The position numbers were made by a program, and so were the translations under genes. Below are positions 8,306 to 16,126 of a DNA stretch of 31,575 nt, piece by piece (position 1 is the first letter of the stretch; the number at the start of each line of letters is the position of its first letter). The stretch covers positions 1 through 31,575 of the forward strand of contig JAEZLD010000206.1 in the NCBI GenBank assembly GCA_023415335.1, written 5' to 3'. The DNA comes from Bacillota bacterium (GTDB lineage: Bacteria; Bacillota; Clostridia; Clostridiales; Caloramatoraceae). The notes under the pieces were generated by a model. It saw only the letters and a program-made list of their open reading frames with translations, did no database searches and had not been told where the DNA came from.

Positions 8306-9643
8306 ATGACGAGTAGTAAAGGGGAAAAGGTCACAGTTGCAGTAATAGGTCTTGGAAACAGGGGAAACGACATATACGCGCACTATCAGCTGGTAGCACC
8401 TGATGAGATGCAGATAACAGCCGTTGCTGATCCAATCGAAAAGAAAAGAGAGGCTGCACAAAGCTTGTACAATGTTCCTTCTGAAAATTGCTTTGCAACC
8501 GGAGAGGAACTATTAAGCAGGCCAAGACTGGCTGATGTTGTGGTAATTGCTACCCAGGATAAGCAGCATGTAAAACAGGCTGTGATGGCAATTGAAAAGG
8601 GCTATCATGTAATATGCGAGAAGCCAATTTCACCCGATATTGAGGAGTGTCTGCTGCTACAGCAGAAGGCCCATGAGTATAACAGGATGGTGGCTGTTGG
8701 GCACGTATTAAGATATACTCCATTTTATTCAAAGCTAAAGGAAGTAATTGACTCCGGAAGGCTGGGGGAAGTAGTTACTATACAGGCAAGGGAAAACGTT
8801 ACATATTGGCATCAGGCCCATAGCTATGTAAGAGGCAACTGGAGGGACAGTAAGGAAACAAGTCCTATGATTATGGCAAAAAGCTGTCATGATATGGATA
8901 TAATTGCATGGCTTCTTGGAAAGAGATGCAGAAGAATATCCTCATTTGGAAACCTATATTTGTTTAAGCCTGAAATGGCACCAGAGGGTGCAGCAAGGCG
9001 CTGTCTGGATGGCTGCAGGGTCAAGGATGAGTGTCCCTATGATGCTGAGAAGATATATATAACCAACAAGCGTACAGGAATCAGAGATGTAATAGCTAGT
9101 AAAAAAACTGGTGATAATACATGGCCCGTTTCAGTGCTATCACCTAACGATATAACTGAAGAAGCTATTTATAAGGCACTTAAGGAAGGGCCTTATGGAA
9201 GATGTGTCTATCACTGTGACAATAATGTGGTAGACCACCAGGTGGTAACTATGGAATTTGAGGGAAATGCCACAGCTGACTTCACCATGACTGCATTTAC
9301 TGGAGGTGGCGGGAGAACCATACATGTATGTGGTACTAAGGGAGATGCTATAGGCAGCCTGGGAGATAACACTGTGACCGTAAGAGAATTTGGTAAGGAG
9401 CCTGAAACAATAAAAACTGCCTACGGTGATATGAGTGGACATTCCGGTGGAGACAACAGATTGATCCATGATTTTCTGTCTTCGGTTTCCAAGGGCAGCT
9501 GTGAGGAGCATTTGAAAACTGGTATAGATGTATCAATACAAAGTCATATAATGGCCATAGCAGCAGAGCTTTCAAGGCAAAACAACGGAGAGATGGTGGA
9601 CATAGAGCAGTTCATTAAGGACAAGCTATACAAAGGAATCTAA
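8306..9643 (+). CDS. Gfo/Idh/MocA-family NAD(P)-dependent oxidoreductase (gfo1), cysteine-rich subgroup
   Basis: A 445-residue cytoplasmic enzyme. An N-terminal Rossmann fold has the motif VIGLGNRG near residue 12 and the family EKP at 105-107. The C-terminal domain contains RGNWRDSKETSPMI and CHDMD. Two cysteine clusters stand out: C233, C237 and C243 in CLDGC...CP, and C300/C304 in CVYHC, a possible metal or Fe-S site inserted between the usual elements. Family members oxidise or reduce a sugar hydroxyl; some use this transiently to cleave glycosides (GH109-type). With a GH38 enzyme and a transporter beside it, a role in processing the imported glycan is likely. It is a clear paralogue of the gene at 19560-20849. 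Start is ATG 8306 with AAGGAG upstream. Confidence 0.88.
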   Translation: MTSSKGEKVTVAVIGLGNRGNDIYAHYQLVAPDEMQITAVADPIEKKREAAQSLYNVPSENCFATGEELLSRPRLADVVVIATQDKQHVKQAVMAIEKGYHVICEKPISPDIEECLLLQQKAHEYNRMVAVGHVLRYTPFYSKLKEVIDSGRLGEVVTIQARENVTYWHQAHSYVRGNWRDSKETSPMIMAKSCHDMDIIAWLLGKRCRRISSFGNLYLFKPEMAPEGAARRCLDGCRVKDECPYDAEKIYITNKRTGIRDVIASKKTGDNTWPVSVLSPNDITEEAIYKALKEGPYGRCVYHCDNNVVDHQVVTMEFEGNATADFTMTAFTGGGGRTIHVCGTKGDAIGSLGDNTVTVREFGKEPETIKTAYGDMSGHSGGDNRLIHDFLSSVSKGSCEEHLKTGIDVSIQSHIMAIAAELSRQNNGEMVDIEQFIKDKLYKGI

Positions 9644-9749
9644 TAGCAGTAGTCATTCCATGGGTAGACAGCAAGGAGAAAATAAAAGAAGCTTGCCAGA
9701 TGTGATATTGCACCAGTATAAATCTGTAGTTTTATTGATTCTATTACAA

Positions 9750-9814
9750 TTGGACGATTGTATAAGTTATTTGGACGATAATGTATCAAAAAAAATATGG
9801 AAAAATTGTATAAT
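9750..9814 (+). promoter_or_regulatory. AraC-type activator site plus promoter of the ABC transporter operon
   Basis: Two direct repeats, TTGGACGATTGTATAAG (9750-9766) and TTGGACGATAATGTATC (9771-9787), start exactly 21 bp apart, i.e. two helical turns, the usual geometry of AraC-family half-sites. A TATAAT follows at 9809-9814. The place where a -35 should be (about 9786-9791, TCAAAA) has no consensus and abuts the second half-site, the classical layout of an activator-dependent promoter. The same block recurs twice upstream of gfo2. Half-site 1 also sits in an imperfect inverted repeat, ACAATTG-GA-CGATTGT. The remaining gap 9644-9749 shows no terminator or gene. Confidence 0.72.
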
Positions 9815-9956
9815 TTAATCATTAAGTGTAGTATTCTGGCAGGTAATTATATCAGAAAAATATGAACATTTTAATTAATAAAGGCTAAGGATATAACCTT
9901 GTTGAAATCCTCTGCAATAGGAAACAGAGACATATATAACGGCTATGGATAAATGA

Positions 9957-10004
9957 GTGGATATAGGCCAGTTCATCAAGTATAAGCATTATAAAAGGTA
10001 TGTA
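9957..10004 (+). pseudogene. Fossil of the 3' end of a third gfo gene in the transporter leader
   Basis: Bases 9957-10004 resemble the last codons of gfo1 (about 9598-9645) at roughly 33 of 43 positions, and in the same frame. Here they read VDIGQFIKYKHYK, against VDIEQFIKDKLYK at the end of gfo1. The homology fades upstream of about 9950. The frame stays open into the lipoprotein gene, which makes a spurious long N-terminal extension possible in automatic annotation. Confidence 0.6.
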
Positions 10005-10061
10005 ATAACAGTTGTTATTCTCTGTGCAGACAGCACAGTGAAAATAAAAGGAGGAATACAA

Positions 10062-11708
10062 ATGAAAAGAATGTTAGCAGCATTGTTGGCAGTATTAATG
10101 ATAGCATCTCTGTCAGCATGCGGAAGTAGCCCAACTGAAAAAAAAGGTTCTGACAGCAGCGAGGCCAAGATAAGCACAGTTATGACCTCCGACCCTGATA
10201 CTCTAGACCCAGGACGAGCAGATGACGACCAGAAGAATCAGATTGTACTTGAAACTCAGGAAACGCTTGTTCGTCTTATTGATGGGAAACTGACTCCTGC
10301 AGGTGCAGAGAAATATGAACAGTCACAAGACGGTTTAACATGGACCTTCCATCTTCGTAATAACAAGTATTCTGATGGAACAGCAGTAAAAGCACAGGAT
10401 TATGTAAATTCAATCCGTCGTGTATTTGACCCAGAGGTTAACTGCCATAATGCAGGAATATTTTACTGTATAAAGGGTGGAGAAGCCTTCAACACAGGAA
10501 AAGGAAGCAAGGAAGATGTAGGAGTAAAAGCAGTTGATGAAAAAACATTAGAAATCACCTTAACTGAAGCACTTCCTTACTTTGCACAACTTCTTACATT
10601 CGCAAACATAACTCCAGTGCCGGAAAGTAAGACACAAGGGGCAGCCAATTCCTCATATGGTGCTACAGCTCAGGAGCTATCACAGTGCGGTCCTTATTAT
10701 GTAAGTGAATGGACAAGAGGCTCACAGGTTATATTAAAGAAGAACCCAAATTACTGGGATGCTGCTAATATAAAGCTTGATCAGATAGACATGCTTCTTG
10801 CACAGGATGAAAATACAAGACAGCAGCTTTTTGATACTGGAAAAATTGATGTTTTAAGAAATGTTCGTGCAGAGTACGTTAACAGCCTGCAGAGCAAGAT
10901 CGATTCAAAAGAAGTAACACTTATTTCTAATCCAAAGGCTTCAAACTCATATATATGCTTCAACAACAACGACCCTAAAGGGGTATTTACAAACGAGAAA
11001 ATCCGCAAGGCATTTGCAATAGCATTTGATAGGGAAGCGTATACATCAAGCGTATTGAAGAAGAACAAGCCGGCTGGAGGACTTATTCCTTATGGCATGT
11101 CAATAGGTACTGATGAGTATCGCAGTTTATATAAAGAACCAATGTCCGAGCTTCTCAGCCAGGACGCAAAGGCACTTCTTGAAGAAGGCCTTAAGGAAAT
11201 AGGAAAGAGCGGACAGACTCTTGAGGTTACCTTCCTTCAGAAGAACTCTGATAATGAGACCAAGGTTGCTGCTGAATACTATCAGAATCAGTGGCAGACA
11301 AAGCTGGGGGTAAAGGTTAACATTGAAACAGCCTCAGACAATTCCTCATTTAACAATCAGGTTTCAAAGGGTCTGTATCAGGTTTGTGAAACAGGATGGG
11401 GTGCAGACTACAACGATCCTATGACCTTCTTCCAGTGCTACACAACTGGTGATGGTAATAACCCTGCATTCTTCTCTGATGCAACCTATGATAAGCTTGT
11501 AAATGCTAACAAAACTGAAGCTGATATGACTAAGCGCGGTGAAAACTTTGCTCAGGCAGAGAAGATACTTACAGTTGATAAGTGCGGTATTTCACCTATA
11601 ATCTTTGGTTATCAGAATGTAGTATTAAACAGCAAATTAAAGGGTGTGTACATCAATGGATCCGGTGGCCCATCCTTAGAATTCAGAGACGCACAGTTGG
11701 AGAAATAA
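10062..11708 (+). CDS. ABC transporter substrate-binding lipoprotein, family 5 (Dpp/Opp type)
   Basis: A 548-residue extracellular lipoprotein that captures the substrate for the transporter encoded downstream. The start is set at ATG 10062: AAAAGGAGG ends 7 bases before it, and the protein then opens with MKRMLAALLAVLMIASLSAC, a lipoprotein signal with the lipidated cysteine at residue 20 (lipobox LSAC). A longer in-frame start at GTG 9957 would bury the signal and comes from the gfo fossil. SBP_bac_5 motifs include DPDTLDPGRADD near the mature N-terminus, GLTWTFHLRNNKYSDGT and GPYYVSEW. Family 5 proteins bind oligopeptides, nickel or oligosaccharides. The glycosidase neighbourhood favours an oligosaccharide, but this is inference. 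It is the first gene of the operon, under the AraC-type promoter. Confidence 0.92.
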   Translation: MKRMLAALLAVLMIASLSACGSSPTEKKGSDSSEAKISTVMTSDPDTLDPGRADDDQKNQIVLETQETLVRLIDGKLTPAGAEKYEQSQDGLTWTFHLRNNKYSDGTAVKAQDYVNSIRRVFDPEVNCHNAGIFYCIKGGEAFNTGKGSKEDVGVKAVDEKTLEITLTEALPYFAQLLTFANITPVPESKTQGAANSSYGATAQELSQCGPYYVSEWTRGSQVILKKNPNYWDAANIKLDQIDMLLAQDENTRQQLFDTGKIDVLRNVRAEYVNSLQSKIDSKEVTLISNPKASNSYICFNNNDPKGVFTNEKIRKAFAIAFDREAYTSSVLKKNKPAGGLIPYGMSIGTDEYRSLYKEPMSELLSQDAKALLEEGLKEIGKSGQTLEVTFLQKNSDNETKVAAEYYQNQWQTKLGVKVNIETASDNSSFNNQVSKGLYQVCETGWGADYNDPMTFFQCYTTGDGNNPAFFSDATYDKLVNANKTEADMTKRGENFAQAEKILTVDKCGISPIIFGYQNVVLNSKLKGVYINGSGGPSLEFRDAQLEK

Positions 11709-11726
11709 TAATTTTATAGTTTAAAT

Positions 11727-11778
11727 GAAATGCCAGAGGGATTTATCAGGGTAATCTGAGTATGCCCAATGGCATTTC
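11727..11778 (+). terminator. Intercistronic hairpin after the lipoprotein gene
   Basis: GAAATGCCA (11727-11735) pairs perfectly with TGGCATTTC (11770-11778), enclosing a 34-nt loop and followed by only TTT. It looks like a partial terminator or 3' mRNA-protecting stem, which would leave the binding protein more abundant than the membrane parts. Confidence 0.5.
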
Positions 11779-12008
11779 TTTAACAAAAAATTTAAAATAA
11801 GGGAATCCTATACAGACAGCAGAAGAATATTGCAACAGAAATAGAGCAACAGTGCATGTTTGAAAGACTATAGCATTCTTTTGCTCCTTATTATATGAAC
11901 AGGTATTATTTATATGGCAGAGGTAGTTATATTATTAATCGTCTAATTTGAAAAGGAAAAAAGCAATTGCATAATTGATCAGTATAAATATTGGGTAGGT
12001 GACTATGC
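11779..12008 (+). other. Long spacer between binding protein and permease, with a possible secondary promoter
   Basis: This 230-bp AT-rich stretch has no open reading frame I can support. TTGAAA (11948-11953), a 16-bp spacer and CATAAT (11970-11975) make a fair internal promoter (5/6 in both boxes) that could give the permease-ATPase genes their own transcript. The rest of the spacer is featureless to me. Confidence 0.3.
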
Positions 12009-12033
12009 TTTATGCAGCCTTAGGCTGCATAAA
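12009..12033 (+). repeat. Perfect 11-bp stem-loop just before the permease ribosome site
   Basis: TTTATGCAGCC (12009-12019), loop TTA, then GGCTGCATAAA (12023-12033), 26 bases before the permease ATG. No T-run follows, so it is not a normal terminator. In RNA it would be a very stable hairpin next to GGGAGG and could affect translation, or protect the downstream mRNA after cleavage. Confidence 0.6.
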
Positions 12034-12058
12034 CATGAGATGGTCGGGAGGCGTGTAA

Positions 12059-13012
12059 ATGATAAAGTATATTTTAAAAAAAATAGGGTACATGATAGTT
12101 ACCTTATGGATAATATTAACGGTTACCTTTTTCCTTATGTATTCAATGCCAGGAGACCCCACCCAGGCAAGTACAAAGGTACTGCCTGAGGCAGTTATAA
12201 ACAATCTGAAGGCTAAGTGGGGATTGGACAAGCCAATTGGCCAACAGTATCTTATTTACCTTAACAACTTAATACATGGAGAATTGGGAGAATCCTATAT
12301 AACTCCAGGATTAACTGCAAATACTATTATAAAGCAAAGGTTCCCTGCATCATTGAGGTTAGGCCTGCAGGCTGTTGCTGTTGGACTGGTGCTTGGAGTG
12401 ATACTTGGAATAATGGCTGCCTTTAACAGAGGGAAATGGATTGATTTTATTGCCATTTTCATAGCTATACTAGGGGTATCTATACCAAGCTTTGTGTTTG
12501 CTGCCATACTGCAGAAGTATGCAGCCGGAGGATACTTCCCTATTGTTGGATGGGTAACTCAGGGAAGCGGCTTCAGTAAGGGCTTCCAGTATACAGCGCT
12601 ACCTACCGCCTCAGCAGCTATAAGTGGAATTGCAACCTATTCTAGATTCATGAGGTCCTCTGTGCTTGATGTAATGAGCAATGATTATATACTGCTGGCT
12701 AAGGCAAAGGGACTTTCCAAATTCCAGATAATAAGAAGACATGTTATGCGTAATGCCATAACTCCTATTATTTCTATAGTTGCTCCACAGGTAGCGGGCA
12801 TTGTAACAGGCTCCTTCGTTATAGAAAGGATGTTCTCTATACCAGGACTTGGACGTTACTATGTTGAAAGCGTAAACGGCCGTGATTATCCTATGATTTT
12901 GGCCACAACATTTTTTTTCTCATTTATATTTATTTTCTGTATGGTAATAATGGACATCCTATATGCCGTAGTTGATCCAAGAGTACGTAAGGGCATTATT
13001 GAAGGAAAGTAA
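12059..13012 (+). CDS. ABC transporter permease, DppB/OppB type
   Basis: A 317-residue inner-membrane subunit with six predicted transmembrane segments. The first (residues 9-30, with the motif TLWIILTVTFFLMYSMPGDP) is typical of DppB. The cytoplasmic EAA-like loop that docks the ATPase is visible as LAKAKGLSKFQIIRRHVMRNA, followed by PIISIVAPQVAGIVTGSFVIE. It starts at ATG with GGGAGG well placed. It forms the channel as a heterodimer with the DppC-type protein 13 bp downstream. Confidence 0.93.
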   Translation: MIKYILKKIGYMIVTLWIILTVTFFLMYSMPGDPTQASTKVLPEAVINNLKAKWGLDKPIGQQYLIYLNNLIHGELGESYITPGLTANTIIKQRFPASLRLGLQAVAVGLVLGVILGIMAAFNRGKWIDFIAIFIAILGVSIPSFVFAAILQKYAAGGYFPIVGWVTQGSGFSKGFQYTALPTASAAISGIATYSRFMRSSVLDVMSNDYILLAKAKGLSKFQIIRRHVMRNAITPIISIVAPQVAGIVTGSFVIERMFSIPGLGRYYVESVNGRDYPMILATTFFFSFIFIFCMVIMDILYAVVDPRVRKGIIEGK

Positions 13013-13025
13013 GAGGTGAAGGCAA

Positions 13026-13958
13026 GTGGCAGAGGAAAGTAAAAGACAATTAGACGCAGGAATGTTTACACGTGTAGGCGTAAATGAGCAGCAATCGGAA
13101 ATGCTGATGCGGCCAAGCATCTCTTATTGGAAGGATGCAATCAGAAGATTGAAGAAGAATAAGGTGGCAATGGCAAGCCTGTTTCTTCTTATATTCATAA
13201 TACTTATGTGTATATTTGCACCCTACGTTTATCCACATAAATACAGTGAACAGAACATAGCAATAACCAATCAGGGACCAACTGCAGAGCACATATTCGG
13301 ACTTGATGACTTAGGAAGAGATATATTTGCGAGAATATGGGTGGGAGGCCGAGTATCCTTGACCATTGGTCTGGTGGGAGCACTGGTGTCTCTGGTGGTA
13401 GGAGTGCTTTATGGAGGCATAAGTGCCTATTTCGGTGGTCTGGTTGATGATATTATGATGAGAATACTTGAAATTTTGGTAGGGATACCATATATGGTTG
13501 TTGTTATCATTGTTTCTGTGTTCCTTGACAAGGGCATGACCTCACTTATGATAGCACTATGTATAACTAGCTGGACAGGCCTTGCAAGGTTGGTAAGAGG
13601 ACAGATACTTCAGCTTAAGGAAAGCGAGTACATAATGGCGGCTAACGTTCTGGGAACACCAACCTTTAAGGTGATAACAAGGCACCTGGTACCCAATACC
13701 TTGAGCATAATTATAATCAATACTACATTTACAATACCTGGCTTCATATTCTCAGAGGCCTTTCTAAGCTTTTTAGGCATGGGAATACAACCGCCTCTTA
13801 CAAGCTGGGGTGCCATGGCATCCTTAGGGCAGCAGCAGATGGCCTATTATCCTCATGAATTGATATTCCCGGCCGTAGCAATTTCAGTTACTATGCTGGC
13901 ATTTAATCTTCTGGGAGATGGTCTCCGGGATGCATTTGATCCTAAATTACGTCAGTAG
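13026..13958 (+). CDS. ABC transporter permease, DppC/OppC type
   Basis: A 310-residue permease. After a ~35-residue cytoplasmic leader with a WKDAIRRLKKNKVAM stretch before the first membrane helix (DppC N-terminal domain), the protein shows the HIFGLDDLGRDIFARIWVGGRVSL loop diagnostic of this subunit. The ATPase-docking loop MAANVLGTPTFKVITRHLVPN comes later. Start is GTG 13026, 8 bases past AGAGGTGA; no better in-frame ATG lies nearby. It is co-transcribed with the flanking permease and ATPase genes, with gaps of 13 and 18 bp. Confidence 0.93.
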   Translation: MAEESKRQLDAGMFTRVGVNEQQSEMLMRPSISYWKDAIRRLKKNKVAMASLFLLIFIILMCIFAPYVYPHKYSEQNIAITNQGPTAEHIFGLDDLGRDIFARIWVGGRVSLTIGLVGALVSLVVGVLYGGISAYFGGLVDDIMMRILEILVGIPYMVVVIIVSVFLDKGMTSLMIALCITSWTGLARLVRGQILQLKESEYIMAANVLGTPTFKVITRHLVPNTLSIIIINTTFTIPGFIFSEAFLSFLGMGIQPPLTSWGAMASLGQQQMAYYPHELIFPAVAISVTMLAFNLLGDGLRDAFDPKLRQ

Positions 13959-13976
13959 CAGAAAGGTGTGTAATAT

Positions 13977-15011
13977 ATGAGCAAGCATTTATTAGAAGTG
14001 AAGAACTTACAGGTATCCTTTCATACCTATGCTGGTGAGGTTCAAGCAGTACGCGGAGTGTCCTTCAATGTTAGCAAGGGAGAATGCATGGCTATTGTTG
14101 GAGAGTCAGGTTCAGGCAAGACAGTTACCTCAAAGGCTATACTAGGGCTTATAGAAAAGCCTGCTGGTGAGGTTAAAAAGGATAGCGTTATTTTATATGA
14201 TGACAAAAATATATTGGATTTTTCGGAAAAACAGTGGAGGAACTATCGTGGAGCAGATGCGGCAATGATATTTCAGGATCCCATGACCTCCTTGAATCCT
14301 ACCATGAAGGTAGGAAGGCAGATTACTGAGAGTATACTGTTGCATAACAAGGTATCCAAGGAGGAGGCTCGCAGGAGGGCAATTGAGCTGCTGGAGAAGG
14401 TTAACATCCCCAATCCGGAGGATAGGCTTAATCAGTATCCCTATGAGTTTTCGGGAGGAATGAGGCAGAGAGTCGTTATAGCAATTGCATTAGCATGCAA
14501 CCCTAAGCTTATGATTGCTGATGAACCGACGACAGCACTGGATGTAACAATACAGGCACAGATTATAAAGCTGCTGAAGGAAATACAGAAAAACAATGAT
14601 ACCTCTGTTATTATGATTACCCATGACCTTGGCGTAGTTGCCGGAATGGCCGACTATATTACAGTCATGTATGCAGGGCGGATTGTAGAGCAGGGGACTG
14701 TATTTGAAATATTTAACAGCCCTCAGCATCCATATACTGCTGCACTACTTAAGGCTGTACCAAGTCTGGAGAATGAAAACAAATCCACACTCCAGATTAT
14801 ACCCGGAACACCTCCTGATCTTATTGCACCGCCAAAGGGCTGCGGCTTTGCAAACCGCTGTCAGTACTGCATGAGGGTGTGTGAGGAGATGAGTCCTGAT
14901 TATACTCAGATGTCGGGAACCCATAAGGCAGCCTGCTGGCTGCATCATCCAATGGCAAAGAAAGCCTTTAATTTTGATGACGTAAGGAAGGTGTTTGAGG
15001 ATGGCAGATAA
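13977..15011 (+). CDS. ABC transporter ATPase, DppD/OppD type
   Basis: A 344-residue ATP-hydrolysing subunit powering import. Walker A is GESGSGKT with K48, the signature is FSGGM at 158-162, and Walker B is MIADEPTTALD with D182/E183. The C-terminal oligopeptide/dipeptide extension (about residues 260-335) carries four cysteines, in GCGFANRCQYCMRVC and the late ACWLHH, the arrangement that binds an Fe-S cluster in several members of the family. The stop overlaps the next gene's start by 11 bases, so translation is coupled. Confidence 0.93.
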   Translation: MSKHLLEVKNLQVSFHTYAGEVQAVRGVSFNVSKGECMAIVGESGSGKTVTSKAILGLIEKPAGEVKKDSVILYDDKNILDFSEKQWRNYRGADAAMIFQDPMTSLNPTMKVGRQITESILLHNKVSKEEARRRAIELLEKVNIPNPEDRLNQYPYEFSGGMRQRVVIAIALACNPKLMIADEPTTALDVTIQAQIIKLLKEIQKNNDTSVIMITHDLGVVAGMADYITVMYAGRIVEQGTVFEIFNSPQHPYTAALLKAVPSLENENKSTLQIIPGTPPDLIAPPKGCGFANRCQYCMRVCEEMSPDYTQMSGTHKAACWLHHPMAKKAFNFDDVRKVFEDGR

Positions 15012-15972
15012 TAAAGATATACTGGTGCATGTGGAACACCTTAAAAAGTATTTTCCTATCAGAAATAAGGGAACCCTTATGGCTGTAGATGACGTTTCCT
15101 TTGATATATATAAGGGGGAAACCCTTGGACTGGTGGGAGAATCCGGCTGCGGCAAGACCACGTGTGGAAGAACAGTCATAGGACTTTATCCTGCTACAGG
15201 CGGCAGTATAGAATATGATGGCAAGGATGTTACAGGTCTTAAGGGTAAGGACAAGCAATGGTTTAAAAAGAGGGTACAAATGATATTTCAGGATCCATAC
15301 GCATCTCTGGACCCACGTATGACAGTTGGAGATATTATTGCTGAGGGAATGGAAAACTTTAACCTTTACACGAATGGTAAGGAGCGGGAAGAGAGGGTAC
15401 AGGAACTGCTATCCCTCGTTGGACTAAACAAGGAGCACGCCACCAGATTTCCTCATGAGTTTTCAGGAGGACAGAGGCAGAGAATTGGAATAGCAAGGGC
15501 ATTGGCTGTGGACCCAGAGTTTATTGTGTGTGATGAGCCAATATCAGCGCTGGATGTATCCATTCAGGCCCAGGTTGTGAACCTGCTTATAAAGCTTCAG
15601 AAGGAGCTTGGGCTTACCTACCTTTTCATCGCCCATGATCTGTCAATGGTAAAGCATATTTCAGACAGGGTAGGCGTTATGTATATGGGACACATTGTAG
15701 AGCTTGCTTCAAGCAGTGAGCTGTACAGTAATCCGCAGCATCCATATACAAAGGCACTTCTAAGTGCAATTCCTATTCCAAACCCTGAAATAGAAAGAGG
15801 CAAGACAGTTCTGCCAATAGAAGGAGAGGTGGGAAGCCCCATAAACTGCAAGGACGGCTGTCGTTTTGCCAGCAGATGTAAATTTGTATGTGAGAAATGT
15901 AAAAGTGAGACTCCTGTGTTAAGGGAAATAGGCGACCATCACTTTGTAGCCTGCCATCTGCTTGATAAATAA
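15001..15972 (+). CDS. ABC transporter ATPase, DppF/OppF type
   Basis: The partner ATPase, 323 residues from ATG 15001. A TTG at 14995 is also in frame but AGGAAGG is better placed for the ATG. Walker A is GESGCGKT with K52, the signature is SGGQ at 155-158, and Walker B is CDEPISALD with D178/E179. The C-terminal tail has the cysteine motif CRFASRCKFVCEKC and a final ACHLLDK. It completes a five-gene transporter and is followed directly by a strong terminator, so it is the last gene of this transcript. Confidence 0.93.
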   Translation: MADNKDILVHVEHLKKYFPIRNKGTLMAVDDVSFDIYKGETLGLVGESGCGKTTCGRTVIGLYPATGGSIEYDGKDVTGLKGKDKQWFKKRVQMIFQDPYASLDPRMTVGDIIAEGMENFNLYTNGKEREERVQELLSLVGLNKEHATRFPHEFSGGQRQRIGIARALAVDPEFIVCDEPISALDVSIQAQVVNLLIKLQKELGLTYLFIAHDLSMVKHISDRVGVMYMGHIVELASSSELYSNPQHPYTKALLSAIPIPNPEIERGKTVLPIEGEVGSPINCKDGCRFASRCKFVCEKCKSETPVLREIGDHHFVACHLLDK

Positions 15973-15983
15973 CAAAATGTTAT

Positions 15984-16020
15984 AATAATAGGAGGTGCGA
16001 AGGTACTTCCTATTATTTTT
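15984..16020 (+). terminator. Rho-independent terminator closing the ABC transporter operon
   Basis: A 12-bp stem (15984-15995 with 16006-16017, one G-U) with a 10-nt loop runs into TTTTT (16016-16020). The GTG at 15995 that opens a long frame lies inside this stem, and the GGAGG that looks like its ribosome site is the stem arm. Confidence 0.8.
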
Positions 16021-16126
16021 AGCGAAATTACTGGGACGAAGAAAAAAAGGCATGGCATTGTCCATTATAAAAACAACAATAAATTTATTAATGGGGATTA
16101 TAAGCATAAAGAAAGTGAGACATGGC

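Noticed and set aside
9957..10061. N-terminal extension of the lipoprotein from GTG 9957.
   Set aside because: It would place 35 polar residues before a textbook lipoprotein signal, and the ribosome site AAAAGGAGG clearly serves ATG 10062.
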